A stretch of DNA of 64,000 nucleotides from Diadophis punctatus similis (taxonomy: Eukaryota > Chordata > Lepidosauria > Squamata > Dipsadidae), in assembly GCA_023053685.1 (NCBI GenBank), contig JALIGW010000005.1, positions 53,962,742 to 54,026,741 of the forward strand. Direction: 5' to 3'. The notes under the pieces were generated by a model. That model was not told the origin of the DNA and searched no databases. It saw only the letters and a list, made by a program, of their open reading frames with translations. This document shows, piece after piece, positions 37,701 through 45,573 of the stretch (its first letter is position 1; each line of letters opens with the position of its first letter). The position numbers and the translations under genes were made by a program.

Positions 37701-38939
37701 TAAATTCCAGCCTACGATATTTCAAACGGCTGTCAAACAACCGTCTTCGCTGAGCGACACAGTGAAAAAGCTGTCAAGCATAGCAACGGGCATGACCTGA
37801 ACAGCTTTGACAGACTCAATCCAATCAGAGAGCAGATGCAAATATCCCATACCTGGATGCTATATCCACCATGAGGGAGAATTAAACAGTTCAATGTTAT
37901 ATGTAAGTCTTATGCGTGTCTGTACAACCAAAGAAGAGAGGTAAGAAGTTTTGGATATTATTTTCTAGGGACTTAAGAATCTGTTTTATATTAAACCAAT
38001 TGAAATCTTTTTTTTAGTGTAGTGTATATTGGAAAGGAATATAAAGACATTGGTAACCTAGAGGATTATCTTTCGTCTCAATTAAAAAATATGTAAGATC
38101 CTCCACATATGTGCATGCACAGAAAACAAATTAAATCTGTTGTTTCTGCCCTGCTTTTAACCATGTTTTCTGAATTACAGAAACTCAAGGCTATTGAACA
38201 GCTAAAAGATCAGGCTGCTGCAGGTAAACAGCTAGAGAAAAATCAGGTATGCTTATCATATTCTTAAAGATACAGAGTTGTCTATAATTTGTACATCACC
38301 TGAATTCTGAAAATGTATATTAGTATTGCTTTGTAAACAATTAGCCAACTAGCAGCTGCTGCCTCTTAACTGACAAGACCCTAGTCAGTTTCACAGTAAA
38401 GACTTTCTTTTGCTTCTTAGGCAGATAGTTCCTAGCCACCAGAATGATAATCAAGCAGCCAGTGCTAGTGACTTGTGATAGTGATAATTATAAATGAAAT
38501 TGGGTATTGGACAAGAAAGGACTTCTTTTATTTATGCAATAAGTTTCAAAGAAATTATTGGTCCCTTTCTCTAAACATTACACAATTTCATAAGCTCTAT
38601 TGTCTTACATTAAGTTAAATATTAGCTTTATTGTTTTATTTATGAGTCCCTCGGGAGTAGGGCGGCATATAAGAACCAAGAAATAAATAAATAAATTTCA
38701 GGCAGCATAGAGGCTTCATATCTGTCATGTCATATCTGAATAGATGGGAGAACATAGAATCTGGAAGACAGGCAATCTTAAATCTGATACATTTGTAAAT
38801 AATTATTGATTACACTTTATACTGTTTTTTCATTATGTGTAGTAAATAAGATTGTCTTATGTCTATATTGTAGATGGAGAAAATTCAGAAAGAAGCTACC
38901 CTTCTAAAAGAATTGGAAGACTTGGAACTGGGTGTTTGA
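15642..38939 (+). CDS. EIF2A: EIF2A, eukaryotic translation initiation factor 2A
   Basis: Fourteen coding exons: 15642-15669, 21007-21076, 21720-21794, 23615-23733, 24747-24843, 25626-25708, 26535-26608, 26720-26864, 27444-27560, 28738-29309, 29439-29555, 29808-29936, 38181-38246 and 38874-38939. All introns are GT-AG, and the total of 1,758 nt encodes 585 residues, the human length. It starts MAPPTPLLAV and ends ELEDLELGV. The first ~420 residues form the WD-type beta-propeller (for example CDPVFDFGTGPHNAVYYSPQ and LRVGNGFKIWHYTGS). The C-terminal part is lysine-rich and coiled (KKIKNLKKKLKAIEQLKDQA). The protein can deliver Met-tRNAi to 40S subunits without GTP and is linked to non-canonical initiation. 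No frame damage is seen. Introns 1 and 12 carry large transposable elements. Confidence 0.97.
15670..16617 (+). other. EIF2A intron 1, first part, nothing recognised
   Basis: The sequence just after the donor is GC-rich and continues the CpG island to about 15.95 kb. Beyond it is unique-looking sequence with no repeat I can name. Confidence 0.5.
16618..16774. mobile_element. Penelope-type inverted repeat with hammerhead-like core
   Basis: Two arms of about 75 nt (16618-16692, 16700-16774) are complementary with scattered mismatches. The plus strand contains CTGATGA (16701-16707), a TTACC..GGATAA stem region, GAAA (16728-16731) and TGTC. This is the arrangement of a type I hammerhead ribozyme as found in Penelope-like elements. 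On the minus strand the stem is better (TTACC/GGTAA) but the core reads TTGATGA. Both cores are thus slightly degraded. Confidence 0.55.
17432..17720 (+). mobile_element. CR1 LINE 3' end with nested L2-type tail
   Basis: CR1 3' sequence (GGAGAAATTTCCTGACAGTT, GGAACAAGTTGCCTCCAGAA, TTGGACTAGAAGACCTCCAA) ends in ATTCT repeats. It is interrupted at about 17598-17668 by TTTATTTATT plus an antisense GCCGCCCAACTCCCGAAGGA block, a short L2-type 3' tail. Confidence 0.85.
17925..18385 (+). pseudogene. Old L2-type LINE fragment, left part (split by foldback element)
   Basis: The frame at 17929-18120 matches the L2-type RT C-terminus (VTHALIISYLDSCNTFYMGL). It is interrupted at ~18121-18215 by AT-rich repeat sequence, then resumes (ATCCAATTCAAGGTGTTGGT at ~18280). 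The rest of the same LINE lies at 20440-20830, beyond the foldback insertion. Confidence 0.75.
18386..18394. repeat. 9-bp target duplication, left
   Basis: CTGGCAGAA, repeated at 20431-20439 on the other side of the foldback element. Confidence 0.8.
18627..19268. repeat. 94-bp tandem array, left arm of foldback element
   Basis: The repeated block GATTCCCTCTCTTGCTTAAA begins at 18721, 18816, 18910, 19004, 19098 and 19192 (period 94, once 95). Units differ by few substitutions (cttcCagctgg/cttcTagctgg alternates). Long ORFs across the array are a product of its near triplet-neutral repetition and are not genes. Confidence 0.95.
19662..19748. repeat. (AG)n microsatellite
   Basis: About 43 AG dinucleotides, preceded by GAGG/GGGA-rich sequence from 19558. 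It lies at the centre of the foldback element, directly before the right tandem array. Confidence 0.95.
19748..20193. repeat. 94-bp tandem array, right arm of foldback element (inverted)
   Basis: Units begin at 19748, 19842, 19936, 20030 and 20124, exactly 94 bp apart. They are the reverse complement of the left-arm units. Confidence 0.95.
20431..20830 (+). pseudogene. Old L2-type LINE fragment, right part
   Basis: It begins with the right copy of the 9-bp duplication. It continues the L2-type RT end (RAFFAIVLWNILLQ and KTWL) and the 3' UTR to about 20830. Together with 17925-18385 it is one LINE cut by the foldback insertion. Confidence 0.75.
20831..22276 (+). other. EIF2A introns 1-3 around exons 2 and 3, nothing else recognised
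   Basis: Apart from the two coding exons (21007-21076 and 21720-21794) the sequence is AT-rich and unrecognised. A pyrimidine-rich tract precedes the exon 3 acceptor. Confidence 0.5.
22277..22583. mobile_element. hAT-like MITE with 8-bp target duplication
   Basis: The termini are CAGTGGTGAAATGCTGC and GCAGCATTTTACCCCTG, flanked on both sides by CTCCCACC (22269-22276, 22584-22591). The body is GC-rich and partly palindromic around TGCGCATGCG motifs. Confidence 0.8.
22592..22835. mobile_element. Second hAT-like MITE, directly adjoining the first
   Basis: It starts CAGGGGTGAAATTCAGC and ends GAATTTCACCCCTG. It begins at the base after the first element's right target duplication, but its own 8-bp duplication is not visible on the right side. 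Confidence 0.65.
22836..23060 (+). mobile_element. L2-type LINE 3' tail, old
   Basis: The sequence GAATCCTAAAGACTTGGCTA, followed by a ~150-bp UTR and a CACTGGGTGTTGGGTGGCAT end, matches a decayed L2-type 3' terminus. Confidence 0.55.
23070..23367 (-). pseudogene. R4/Dong-type LINE, truncated and frameshifted 3' end
   Basis: On the minus strand two frames encode VPIVIGTLGTILKYLEHHLK and ISQLQKGILLGTAYILRQYL, close to the C-terminus of the intact element at 431-3829 (VIPVVIGTLGAIPKALELHL, ALLGSAHILRKYI). Downstream it keeps GGGCTCGACAGATAAAAATG and CCAAATCC, like the 3' UTR of the intact copy. At least one frameshift and 5' truncation make it inactive. Confidence 0.75.
23368..25845 (+). other. 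EIF2A introns 3-6 around exons 4-6
   Basis: Besides the coding exons there is one short L2-type tail (~24065-24150: CAGCCCACAGTCACCATGTA then an AATAAATAAA tail). The rest is unrecognised AT-rich sequence. The 89-codon ORF at 24477-24746 is intronic and has no family features. Confidence 0.5.
25846..26193. mobile_element. Tigger/mariner-like MITE, copy 1 (EIF2A intron 6)
   Basis: The inverted ends read TAGTCCTCGACTTACGAAC and the complement of GTTGAGGGCTATCTG, next to TA. The internal phrase GAGCCCAAAATTTCTGTTCC is shared with four other copies in the window. No transposase is present. Confidence 0.75.
30089..30515. mobile_element. GC-rich hAT-like MITE (427 bp) in EIF2A intron 12
   Basis: Termini CAGTGATGGCGAACCTTTTT and AGGTTCGCCATCACTG are perfect inverted repeats over 16 bp. 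The element is flanked by CCCTAGGA on both sides (30081-30088 and 30516-30523). The body is strongly CpG-rich compared with the surrounding intron and has no transposase. Confidence 0.9.
30640..30937 (+). mobile_element. CR1 LINE 3' end
   Basis: The phrases GGAGAAATTTCCTGACGGTT, AGCTTGCCTCCATAAGTTGT and GGTTGGACTAGAAGACCTCC, with an ATTCTATTCT tail, are a standard CR1 3' end. It is a close relative of the copy at 17432. Confidence 0.9.
31330..31431. repeat. DIRS inverted terminal repeat, left
   Basis: Pairs with 37768-37868 in inverse orientation. It differs at only a few bases plus a one- or two-base length change (GCCCCTGTTGC against GCCCGTTGC). Confidence 0.9.
31536..31640. repeat. DIRS internal complementary region
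   Basis: Its first half is the reverse complement of the element's left end from 31289 (two mismatches in about 54 bp). Its second half is the reverse complement of the right end up to 37881. The joint lies at AATGCCCC/TTCTCCCT. In DIRS elements this region templates joining of the termini into a circle. Confidence 0.9.
31693..33203 (-). pseudogene. DIRS tyrosine recombinase, broken by a SINE
   Basis: The upstream part (33203-32461) encodes the N-terminal helical domain and the first catalytic Arg region (TSARRVSELAALLVRSDL). After the SINE (32210-32460) the frame continues with RKVTPSRAGRW-like sequence and the HxxR box, here AHSTWSAATSAAW with W at the expected Arg. A frame change then leads to QHYKLDVYAS, the expected nucleophile Tyr region, and a TAA at 31693-31695. 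SINE insertion, frame change and the substituted Arg make it non-functional. Confidence 0.85.
32210..32460 (-). mobile_element. Sauria-type SINE inside the DIRS recombinase
   Basis: The reverse-complement SINE reads from a GCTGAGATAGCGCAGTGGTT head to the GTGCTATTGCTATT tail. The recombinase frame resumes on the far side, with a short ATATT duplicated at the two edges, consistent with target duplication. Confidence 0.88.
32992..33888 (-). pseudogene. DIRS RNase H region
   Basis: An open stretch of 298 codons contains MILTTDASLSDWGAH (first catalytic Asp), NWLELRAIHLALRNF (catalytic Glu), VMMDNITAKVHVNRQGG (Asp) and AASVQADWLSQ (last Asp). It also carries the WRLHPDIFRDL block found downstream in DIRS and related elements. 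The frame is open but separated from the RT by a shift at 33.9 kb. Confidence 0.88.
33919..34977 (-). pseudogene. DIRS reverse transcriptase, frame-disrupted
   Basis: Overlapping minus-strand frames carry successive RT motifs: FVVPKTSGGWRAVLNLK, then FLSSIDLTEAYLHVPI (first catalytic Asp), YRVMPFGLSSAPRVFTKLL, the catalytic YLDDILIQSS, and LLHLGAIIDSVQGRVYLSP. At least two frame breaks occur (near 34.49-34.52 kb and 34.14-34.18 kb). Confidence 0.88.
35173..36470 (-). pseudogene. DIRS gag-like region, split by a SINE
   Basis: Minus-strand frames 36137-36460 and 35173-35735 encode acidic and Ala-rich protein without recognised enzymatic motifs (for example RQWASPGSGPNPSSAEKTIY). Position upstream of RT is the main reason for the gag call. 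A SINE interrupts it at 35739-35968. Confidence 0.6.
35739..35968 (-). mobile_element. Sauria-type SINE in DIRS gag region
   Basis: Full-length copy in antisense orientation. GGTATT occurs at both edges (about 35731-35737 and 35969-35975), a likely target duplication. It is about 98% identical by eye to the copy at 40881-41108. Confidence 0.9.
37451..37706 (+). mobile_element. Sauria-type SINE near DIRS right end
   Basis: Reads GAGCCGAGGTGGTGCAGCTG through AAAATGAGGACCCAGATTGT to a diverged tail and AATAATAAATAAATAAAT. More diverged than the two antisense copies within the DIRS element. Confidence 0.8.
37768..37868. repeat. DIRS inverted terminal repeat, right
   Basis: Reverse complement of 31330-31431. 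The element continues to about 37881 (GAGGGAGAA), as shown by the internal complementary region. Confidence 0.9.
38640..38697 (+). mobile_element. Short L2-type LINE 3' tail
   Basis: GAGTCCCTCGGGAGTAGGGC GGCATATAAG followed by AAATAAATAAAT, the same 3' hairpin as at 8490-8530. Lies in EIF2A intron 13. Confidence 0.75.
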
Positions 38940-38986
38940 GCTACAGAAAATTAAAATCACAATTTTCTTCTATGCATTCATTTGAA

Positions 38987-38992
38987 AATAAA
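38987..38992 (+). terminator. EIF2A: EIF2A polyadenylation signal
   Basis: AATAAA lies 48 nt after the stop codon. A second AATAAA is at 39132-39137, so short and slightly longer 3' UTRs are both possible. Confidence 0.6.
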
Positions 38993-39407
38993 TAATTAAA
39001 AATGCTCACTTTTATTATTTCTCATATAGATTTAACTTTTTTTCTGTCTGCCTTCTGAAAAAATGTAAAATAATTATAATTTAGAAGTAAATCAGTTGCC
39101 TTGATTCCAAAACAGTATTGCTGAAATCCAAAATAAAGTATGTTGGAGCACCTATGTTTTTGGCAAATGCTAAGTTTAAGATGTAACCCTGATGTTTATT
39201 GTTTTTAAACAAAGACTTAAACTTTTGGTACATATATATGTAGAAGTTGCAGTTCAAGCAACTTTATATAAGTTTCCTATAATGTAAGAGCCTTTTCCCA
39301 CAACAAATAAGAAAAAGGGATTGGACATTCAGGAACAAAATGTTTCATTAATAGGTTACATCACTTAATATTATAAAGCCAGAAGAAATAAGAGTTTATA
39401 TCTATGA

Positions 39408-39542
39408 CAGGGGTGTCAAACTTGCGTCGTCACGGCGTTGTGACATGACATATTGTGACTTTACCCCCCTTCGCTAAACTAGGCGTGAGCGTGGCCAGTG
39501 CGTGACACATCTGGCCCGTGGGCTGTGAGTTTGACAGCCCTG
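39408..39542. mobile_element. hAT-like MITE (135 bp)
   Basis: Starts CAGGGGTGTCAAACTTG and ends GTGAGTTTGACAGCCCTG, flanked by ATCTATGA and ATCTATGT (7 of 8 identical). A related copy in opposite orientation is at 61183-61311. Confidence 0.8.
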
Positions 39543-39756
39543 ATCTATGTGTTTTAAAGCAGTACACTACCTGGTCTCGAGAAGCTGATTCACAAGGACT
39601 TTCCAGCAGGCTCCCTTCAGCTTCTATCCAATTCATTTTAAATGAGACTTTTGCTAATTCTTCAGCCATCAGATGACCTGTAAAGTGAAATTCCACACTT
39701 CATCAATCTAATAAAAATATTTATCTCTATATGCATACAAGAACAAATTTATTACT

Positions 39757-39997
39757 AGCAATAGCACAACAATAGCACTTATACTTATATACCGCTTTAC
39801 AGTGCTTTACAGCCTTCTATAAGCGGTTTACAGAGTCAGCATATTGTCCCCAACAATTTGGGTCCTCATTTTACCCACCTTGGAACGATGGAAGGCTGAG
39901 TCAACCTTGAGCCTGGTGAGATTTGAACTGCCAAATTGCAGTCAGTCGGCAGAAGTAGCCTGCAGTATTGCACTAACCACTGTGCCACCATGGCTCA
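39757..39997 (-). mobile_element. Sauria-type SINE
   Basis: Antisense copy with CCGCTTTACAGTGCTTTACA, GGTCCTCATTTTACCCACCT and a GAGCCATGGTGGCACAGTGG head (reverse complement). Confidence 0.85.
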
Positions 39998-39999
39998 TA

Positions 40000-40880
40000 G
40001 TTTACTGTGGCTTACTAGCTTTAGTAAGAAGAAAATAACTATACAAACAGTAATATACAGGTTAGCTATACAAACAGTAATATACAGGTAATGAATAACA
40101 TTTCCTTCATCTACAATCTTGTGCAAGTATATCCGTAGCACTGGAGTTAATTTATTTACTTCTAGTAGCAACTTCTTCCAGTTTGCAATAGATTTATTTA
40201 CTTCCCAACTCTACTGCAGCTTTCTAGGTTACATTTAATTTTCAAGTTTGATTGCAACTCTTGGCTTGTATCCAAATACTATTTTTAGTTAAAGTTCTTA
40301 GTTTAGCAAATTTCGTACAATATATTTGCAATGTGAGAAACAAACAATGTATAAAAAATAAGAAATGAGAGAAACAATAGCATACTGATGGACTTCCTTA
40401 TGTTTACCCATCAATGTATCTCCCCACAAAAATTGCAAAAATGTAGAAAAATAAAATCAAGAGATTGGAGCAATGACTAGGAAAAAAAGAGAACATTTTG
40501 TGCTTTTTAGTTGAGCCAAGTAAAAATGGTCAAGGTAGAGGGTTTTTTAATAAAAGTTACTAAATGCAATTAAAAAGTTAAAAAGTAATACAAACTAAAA
40601 CTAAAAATAATATAGAAAATTTAAAGCAAAAATAAGAATATAGTAAAAAAAGAGAAAAAATATATAAAGAAATGACTTCCCACTTCATCACAACAAGCAT
40701 ACATTTTAGTAACTTATCACCCTCTCAAAACACAAATGATCTCTTCCCATATCTTGTCTATATCCCGTATCAGTCTCGTCTCTTATTTATAAATATATCC
40801 TTAAAGTCTTGTCATTCAGTCCTGGACAGCAACAGATTATTAAGGATTACCAGAGATAATATATCTAGTTTAACCATCAA
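40000..40880. other. Intergenic, A/T-rich, possibly part of an old LINE
   Basis: Includes a 27-bp tandem duplication around 40040-40090 (CTATACAAACAGTAATATAC twice) and an A-rich tract at 40540-40660. No coding similarity is recognised. Confidence 0.4.
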
Positions 40881-41108
40881 TAGCAATAGCACTTTACTTA
40901 TATACTGCTTCATAGTGCTTTACAGCCCTCTCTAAGCGGTTTACAGAGTTCAGCATATTGCCCCCAACAATCTGGGTTCTCATTTTACCCACCTCGGAAG
41001 GATGGAAGGCTGTGTCAACCTTGAGCCTAGTGAGATTTGAACAGCTGAACTGCTGAACTAGCAGTCAGCCTGCAGTCGCAGCATTTAACCACTGCACCAC
41101 TTCAGCTC
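40881..41108 (-). mobile_element. Sauria-type SINE
   Basis: Antisense full-length copy, nearly identical to that at 35739-35968 (about five differences in 228 bp), which suggests a recent common source. Confidence 0.9.
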
Positions 41109-41984
41109 AAATAAATCAACTTTATATAATTTCTTTTAAGTTTAACAATGTTTATCTTTAAGCCCTTCAAGTAATGTCTTAGAACTTGATTTCTTTTTAT
41201 ACTTTTCTTTGTTCCTTCTTACAAAATCCTTCAAAATTTTAACAACCTCTTTTGTAAATTCAATATAGGGAGTTAAGCCACTCTTGGTTTGGTTTGTATA
41301 TTCCTTTTAATTATTAAGATACCAGCTAGTTTCATTTGTAAATCCAGTGTAGCATCTCTTTCCATATCTTTCTTGTAGCCTGTCATTAAATCCACTTTTA
41401 AATCAGTCTGAGTTTTGTCTGGTAAAACTTGTTCCTCTTCTGCAACATCTTTAAAACACAGTCTGTCAATATTGGCAGAGACTCTTAAAATTATTATTAA
41501 AGTCTATTGTTCCCACGTATCCTTCAATATGTCCTGTGTTGAATTATTTTGCTCTGTTCTGTATTAGTAAGTCAAATTTAAGTGTTCTTTAAATGTAATA
41601 TTTAGTTCCTTCTGGCTTTCTCTATTGTCCAATCTTCAGAGTCCTATTATTTAAGAATCCAAAACAGTATTTTCCATGACTCACAAGTGACCCACAAAAA
41701 GTCTAGGTTGTTGCAGTCTCTACTCTATACTGTGATCTTACAGTTCCTTTTTCTGGAGAGATTTCACCAGAATCCACTGACTGGCCACTGATCTGTTGCT
41801 GCAATGTCATTTCCCGCCCTTTGATAAATAATTAGTTTCCCATGAATCTTCATCAGAAGCCAGGGTAGAAATTAAAAAGTTACGCATGTCCTGGAAAAAG
41901 GTGGACTCTCATAATTACAGTTGGAGTTAGGAGAGAGTGAAAGAGAAGAGCCGGTCTAGACCTATTAATAATAAATCATAGCAA
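41109..41984. other. Intergenic, possible L1-like remnant on the minus strand
   Basis: On the minus strand the sequence has short acidic and polar reading stretches reminiscent of LINE ORF1 leaders (around 41.4-41.3 kb), but with no alignable motif. The call is speculative. Confidence 0.25.
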
Positions 41985-42181
41985 AACTGTTTTTTTTAAA
42001 AGGATAACCATGGGAATTTGATAGAACATTAACTTCAGTAAAGCATTTGACAAATCATCCCAGGAAAGCTAGAGCTAAGAAGGCTGGAAGAAAGTTTATG
42101 AAGAATAGCTGAAGTTAGAAAAATAGAACTTTCAGAGAAGCATGATTGTTCTCTTCAGATATATGAAAGGTTGTTATGTAG

Positions 42182-42896
42182 TGTTGTAAGGAATATCCTT
42201 CTGGGTTCGGTTCCAAGTGGGGGGAAAGACACTGGAAGCATGGAACTGCTTGGAAAGATGGTTTAATGGAGGACAGCAGGACCACATGGTCTGGGGAAAG
42301 GGATCACATGCTTCGAAGATGTTGAAGAAGAGAAAAAAGGGGTGAGTTTATTTATTTATTTATTTATTTATTTATTTGGTAGCTTTTCTATGCCGCCCTA
42401 CTCCCGCAGGACTCAGGGCGGAGAGTTGCTGAGAGTCCCTTGGTTTTATGTCCTCTCTTGGGACCCGCCCCGGGGCGTCCTGCTCCTGTGCAAGAAATGC
42501 ACTCTGATTGGCTGTCAGACTCCCATGGGGCCATGCAGGGGCAACTCTGTAGGCTGTCCTGAGTCCCAGGCTAGTTTGAGTGCTGGCTGATGCAATCTTC
42601 CCAGGTGCCATGTGGTGAGTTTCTGTTTGCTAGATGGGTCTGCCTGAAGGGGGTAGATCTTTGTTATGTAGAATAGACTGGTGCAGGCTATTAACAAAGG
42701 TGGGGGGAATGAGAGCTGGGCCCATTTCTTGATATCACATTGACAAAGGTAGGGGCTACTAGGAGTGAGTCTTTTTCTGCCTAAAACATGTTTCTCCATT
42801 TCTCAGCCAGGGATATTCTATATAATATTCTGCCTTTTTAATATTTCCTAAAATATTTTATTCCTCTAGGAGGTGGGTAGGTGCTAACTTCCTACA
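42182..42896. mobile_element. Candidate solo LTR (715 bp) with 4-bp duplication
   Basis: The block starts TGTTGTAAGGAA and ends TTCCTACA (TG...CA form), with GTAG repeated at both edges (42178-42181 and 42897-42900). It interrupts a CR1 copy. An antisense L2-type tail is nested at 42345-42420. No gag or pol reading frame is present. Whether the source is Ty3-type or endogenous retroviral is not determinable here. Confidence 0.6.
42345..42420 (-). mobile_element. L2-type LINE 3' tail nested in the LTR
   Basis: (TTTA)n followed by GCCGCCCTACTCCCGCAGGA CTCAGGGCG, the reverse complement of the L2-type 3' hairpin and tail. Confidence 0.8.
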
Positions 42897-43586
42897 GTAG
42901 AACGTGGGGCAAAATCATTCAGAATCATTCCTGAAGACTGGTAAAGAAACAATGGGGTTTAAATGCAAGGAAATTCATTTTGGTCTCGCATTGGAAAAAA
43001 TGTCCTAAAAGTAACAGCTGCTCACCTTAGAACTCACTACTGTGTGAGGTAATACACTATTTTGCTATTTAACAGGCTGGATGTCTATCAGTGACACTGT
43101 GATTGTAGTAGTAGCACTGGGTATGGGGGTCAACTAGGTGATCTCTAAGATCTCTTCCAACCTTGCATTCTATTATGCTAAGGTTATTGCAAAATAAGGT
43201 CACATGGCAGATACCTGGCAGGAAAAAGAAACAAATGATTTAAATGCCCTCTAGTGGAAAAGTCAAGCAATTGCTTTTTCATTTGCAAATGATAGACTTC
43301 CTCATAACTTCTAAACAGCTCCCCTCACATTTGACACTCAATGTCCTAGATCCCTACAAAGGGCTATTAGTAGTTCAGCTTTCACACTACTATAAGCTAA
43401 AATTGTGTTCACATTTACTACCTTGGCAGTTTTTTAAAAAAATCAGATCATGTCACCTTAATTGCTTAATACATCTTTTCTAAAGTACAAATTCAGCTGA
43501 ATTCTGTTCTGTTCTGAATTCTGGTCCACCCATCCTTTGTATGTGGCTATTATATTTTCCCATTTGATATTGATGTTTTTGGGTTA

Positions 43587-43806
43587 AGAGCTGTGGTGGC
43601 AGAGTGGTTAGAAGGCAGTACTGCAGGGCTAACTCACTGCTCGCTCCAGGAGTTAGATTCTGACCAGCTCAAGGTTGACTCAGCCTTCCAAGGTCGGTAA
43701 AATGAGGACCCAGATTGTTGGGGGCAATATGCTGACTTTTTAAACTGCTTAGAGAGGGTTGTAAAGCACTGTGAAGCGGTATATAAGTCTAAGTGCTATT
43801 GCTATT
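43587..43806 (+). mobile_element. Sauria-type SINE
   Basis: Reads GAGCTGTGGTGGCAGAGTGG at the head and GTGCTATTGCTATT at the tail, with the usual body. The B-box region (GAGTTAGATTCTGACC) is diverged. Confidence 0.85.
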
Positions 43807-44533
43807 AATACCCCGTGCCTTTTGTTCCTAGGAAGATGGAGACTAGTCCATTTGCAAAGGACAGGATTGTCCTTGTAATATCCTGCATAGTCTGCTGAAA
43901 CATCGTTTGCTGTAGTAAATTCTCATATCCCTGGCACACCTGATCCTGTCCAGTTCAGATTTCATTTGTTTATACAATATTCATCACAGTAATTGTATAG
44001 CATAGTTGTTTCCTGTCAGCACAGGAAATGAAGCACTCGGGCTGTAAGAATGGTTTTTATTAAACCAAGGAGAAAGCACTTCCTAAACCTGAGTGGCAGG
44101 AAAAGCAGCTAGCAAAAGTCCCAAGAGTTCTCCCATGCATTGTCTTTGTGCAACCAAGTGTGTCATAGAAAATAGGCACAAATGTCTTGCGATATGCACA
44201 TGCCAGTATTTGAACCAATTCTTTAATGTTAAGATTTTTCCACCAGATTGGGATTATTGCAAACTGTTCCACAGATCCTTGGACTTTCTTTTCTCTCCAT
44301 TATTTGTGTAATGGTATCATTTCTAATGACATAAAATCTCACCCATCATCATTAGCATAATGACATCATGCTGGATGATGTACTCGTTAGGATATAAATC
44401 TAAGCACACCAACTTGGTATTTTCCACTAGAGTTTGTTTTTTAAGCAGAGATCAGACCACCCCTGTGCCATTATACCAGAGGCAATATAAGCAAATCTGA
44501 ATTTGTAGCGATAAAGCCCATATATTTATAGAA
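43807..44533. other. Intergenic, nothing recognised
   Basis: Unique-looking sequence with no convincing ORF or repeat. Confidence 0.5.
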
Positions 44534-44538
44534 TTATG

Positions 44539-44935
44539 TGTCAGGGTTCCAAGTAATACACCCATAGCAAACAGAACTCCGAGGCAGGTAGATTCCTCAA
44601 AGAATAGTTTTATTGGATATATTATATTGGCACAGTTCTGGTGAAAAACGACTCTGAAAGTTCCCGTGGTTTTCACCTAATTAAAAGTTTTCCCCCTTTC
44701 CCAATCAGTCAGTCACATGGTCCAATCAAGGTGCCATCCGGTTGCCTAGTAACGTCACTCCTCCTCTCTCTCTCTCTGGCCACCTGTGGGAATGTCCTTG
44801 GTTCCCAGGAGAAAGTGTTTTGTTTTGGCTACAAAACCCCAGCTATCTCTATTCCCCCCCTCCCTATCCCTCAGTTCAGTATGGCAACACTGAAGCTTCA
44901 AAATGGCTTTGGTCAGGTCAGCTTCAGGGTTGACA
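44539..44935 (-). mobile_element. Solo LTR (397 bp) with 5-bp target duplication
   Basis: On the minus strand it starts TGTCAACCCTGAAGC and ends GGAACCCTGACA (TG...CA). It has ATTGG boxes in its first part and AATAAA roughly 75 nt before its end. TTATG flanks it on both sides (44534-44538, 44936-44940). Size, ends, polyadenylation signal and duplication fit a solo LTR left by recombination. No internal genes remain. Confidence 0.8.
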
Positions 44936-45573
44936 TTATGCTCATTAGATTATACAAATAATTCGATGTACAAAAATAGATTTACATTGACATGTTTAGT
45001 AAGGTCAGTGAAGTAATTGGGTGGAACTATAAAAACTTTCATTTATTGAAAGAACAAGGACAGTCTTCTACAAAAACGTTTCTTTCCAGAGAGTTACTTT
45101 TATGGGTTTATCTTATAGTTCTTTTGCTTCCCAAAGTCTGTGCTTGATCTTCTTAAGCTTTATCAATTTTTCTTGACCTGTTATGTGTTTTATGGCTGCA
45201 CTGACAGGGTTGATTGTTTTTAAGTTCATGGGAAGGTAATCAGGGAAGGGGATGTTTTGGTTCATTGGAATTTGTAATAATTTGCAAAGTTATCAATAGC
45301 AGTATAGCATTTATTATTTTACAATACATTTAATATATGCATCTTTTTTTAAAAACAGATTTTCATTTCCAGATAAATTATTTGATTTATGTTATCCTGG
45401 AGTCAGAGCATTTAACAATTTGTAATAGTCCTTTTTTTTTGCAAATCCCTAAATGAATTAAATAGTCTGAGAGGAATAAAATGAACATTTCATCTAGATG
45501 GAATGGAAGGATCAATACAACTACCATATCATGCCATAAACATCCACTTGAGAAACTCACCTAAGGGGAAGTA

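Larger units (their letters stand above)
31289..37881 (-). mobile_element. DIRS-type tyrosine-recombinase retrotransposon, antisense in EIF2A intron 12
   Basis: Coding order on the minus strand is gag-like (36.5-35.2 kb), RT (34.98-33.92 kb), RNase H (33.89-32.99 kb) and tyrosine recombinase (33.20-31.69 kb). The termini are inverted: 31330-31431 pairs with about 37768-37868 at ~97% identity. An internal complementary region (about 31536-31640) contains both termini joined head to head, the diagnostic layout of DIRS1-like elements. Three SINEs have inserted into it and several frameshifts and stops break the reading frames, so this copy is dead. Confidence 0.92.
41985..43187 (+). mobile_element. 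CR1 LINE 3' end split by an LTR insertion
   Basis: The left part (41985-42181) ends CTTCAGATATATGAAAGGTT GTTATGTAG. The right part (42897-43187) runs from GTAGAACGTGGGGCAAAATC to CAACTAGGTGATCTCTAAGA and TTGCATTCTATTATG. Both parts read as consecutive pieces of one CR1 3' end. Confidence 0.7.
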
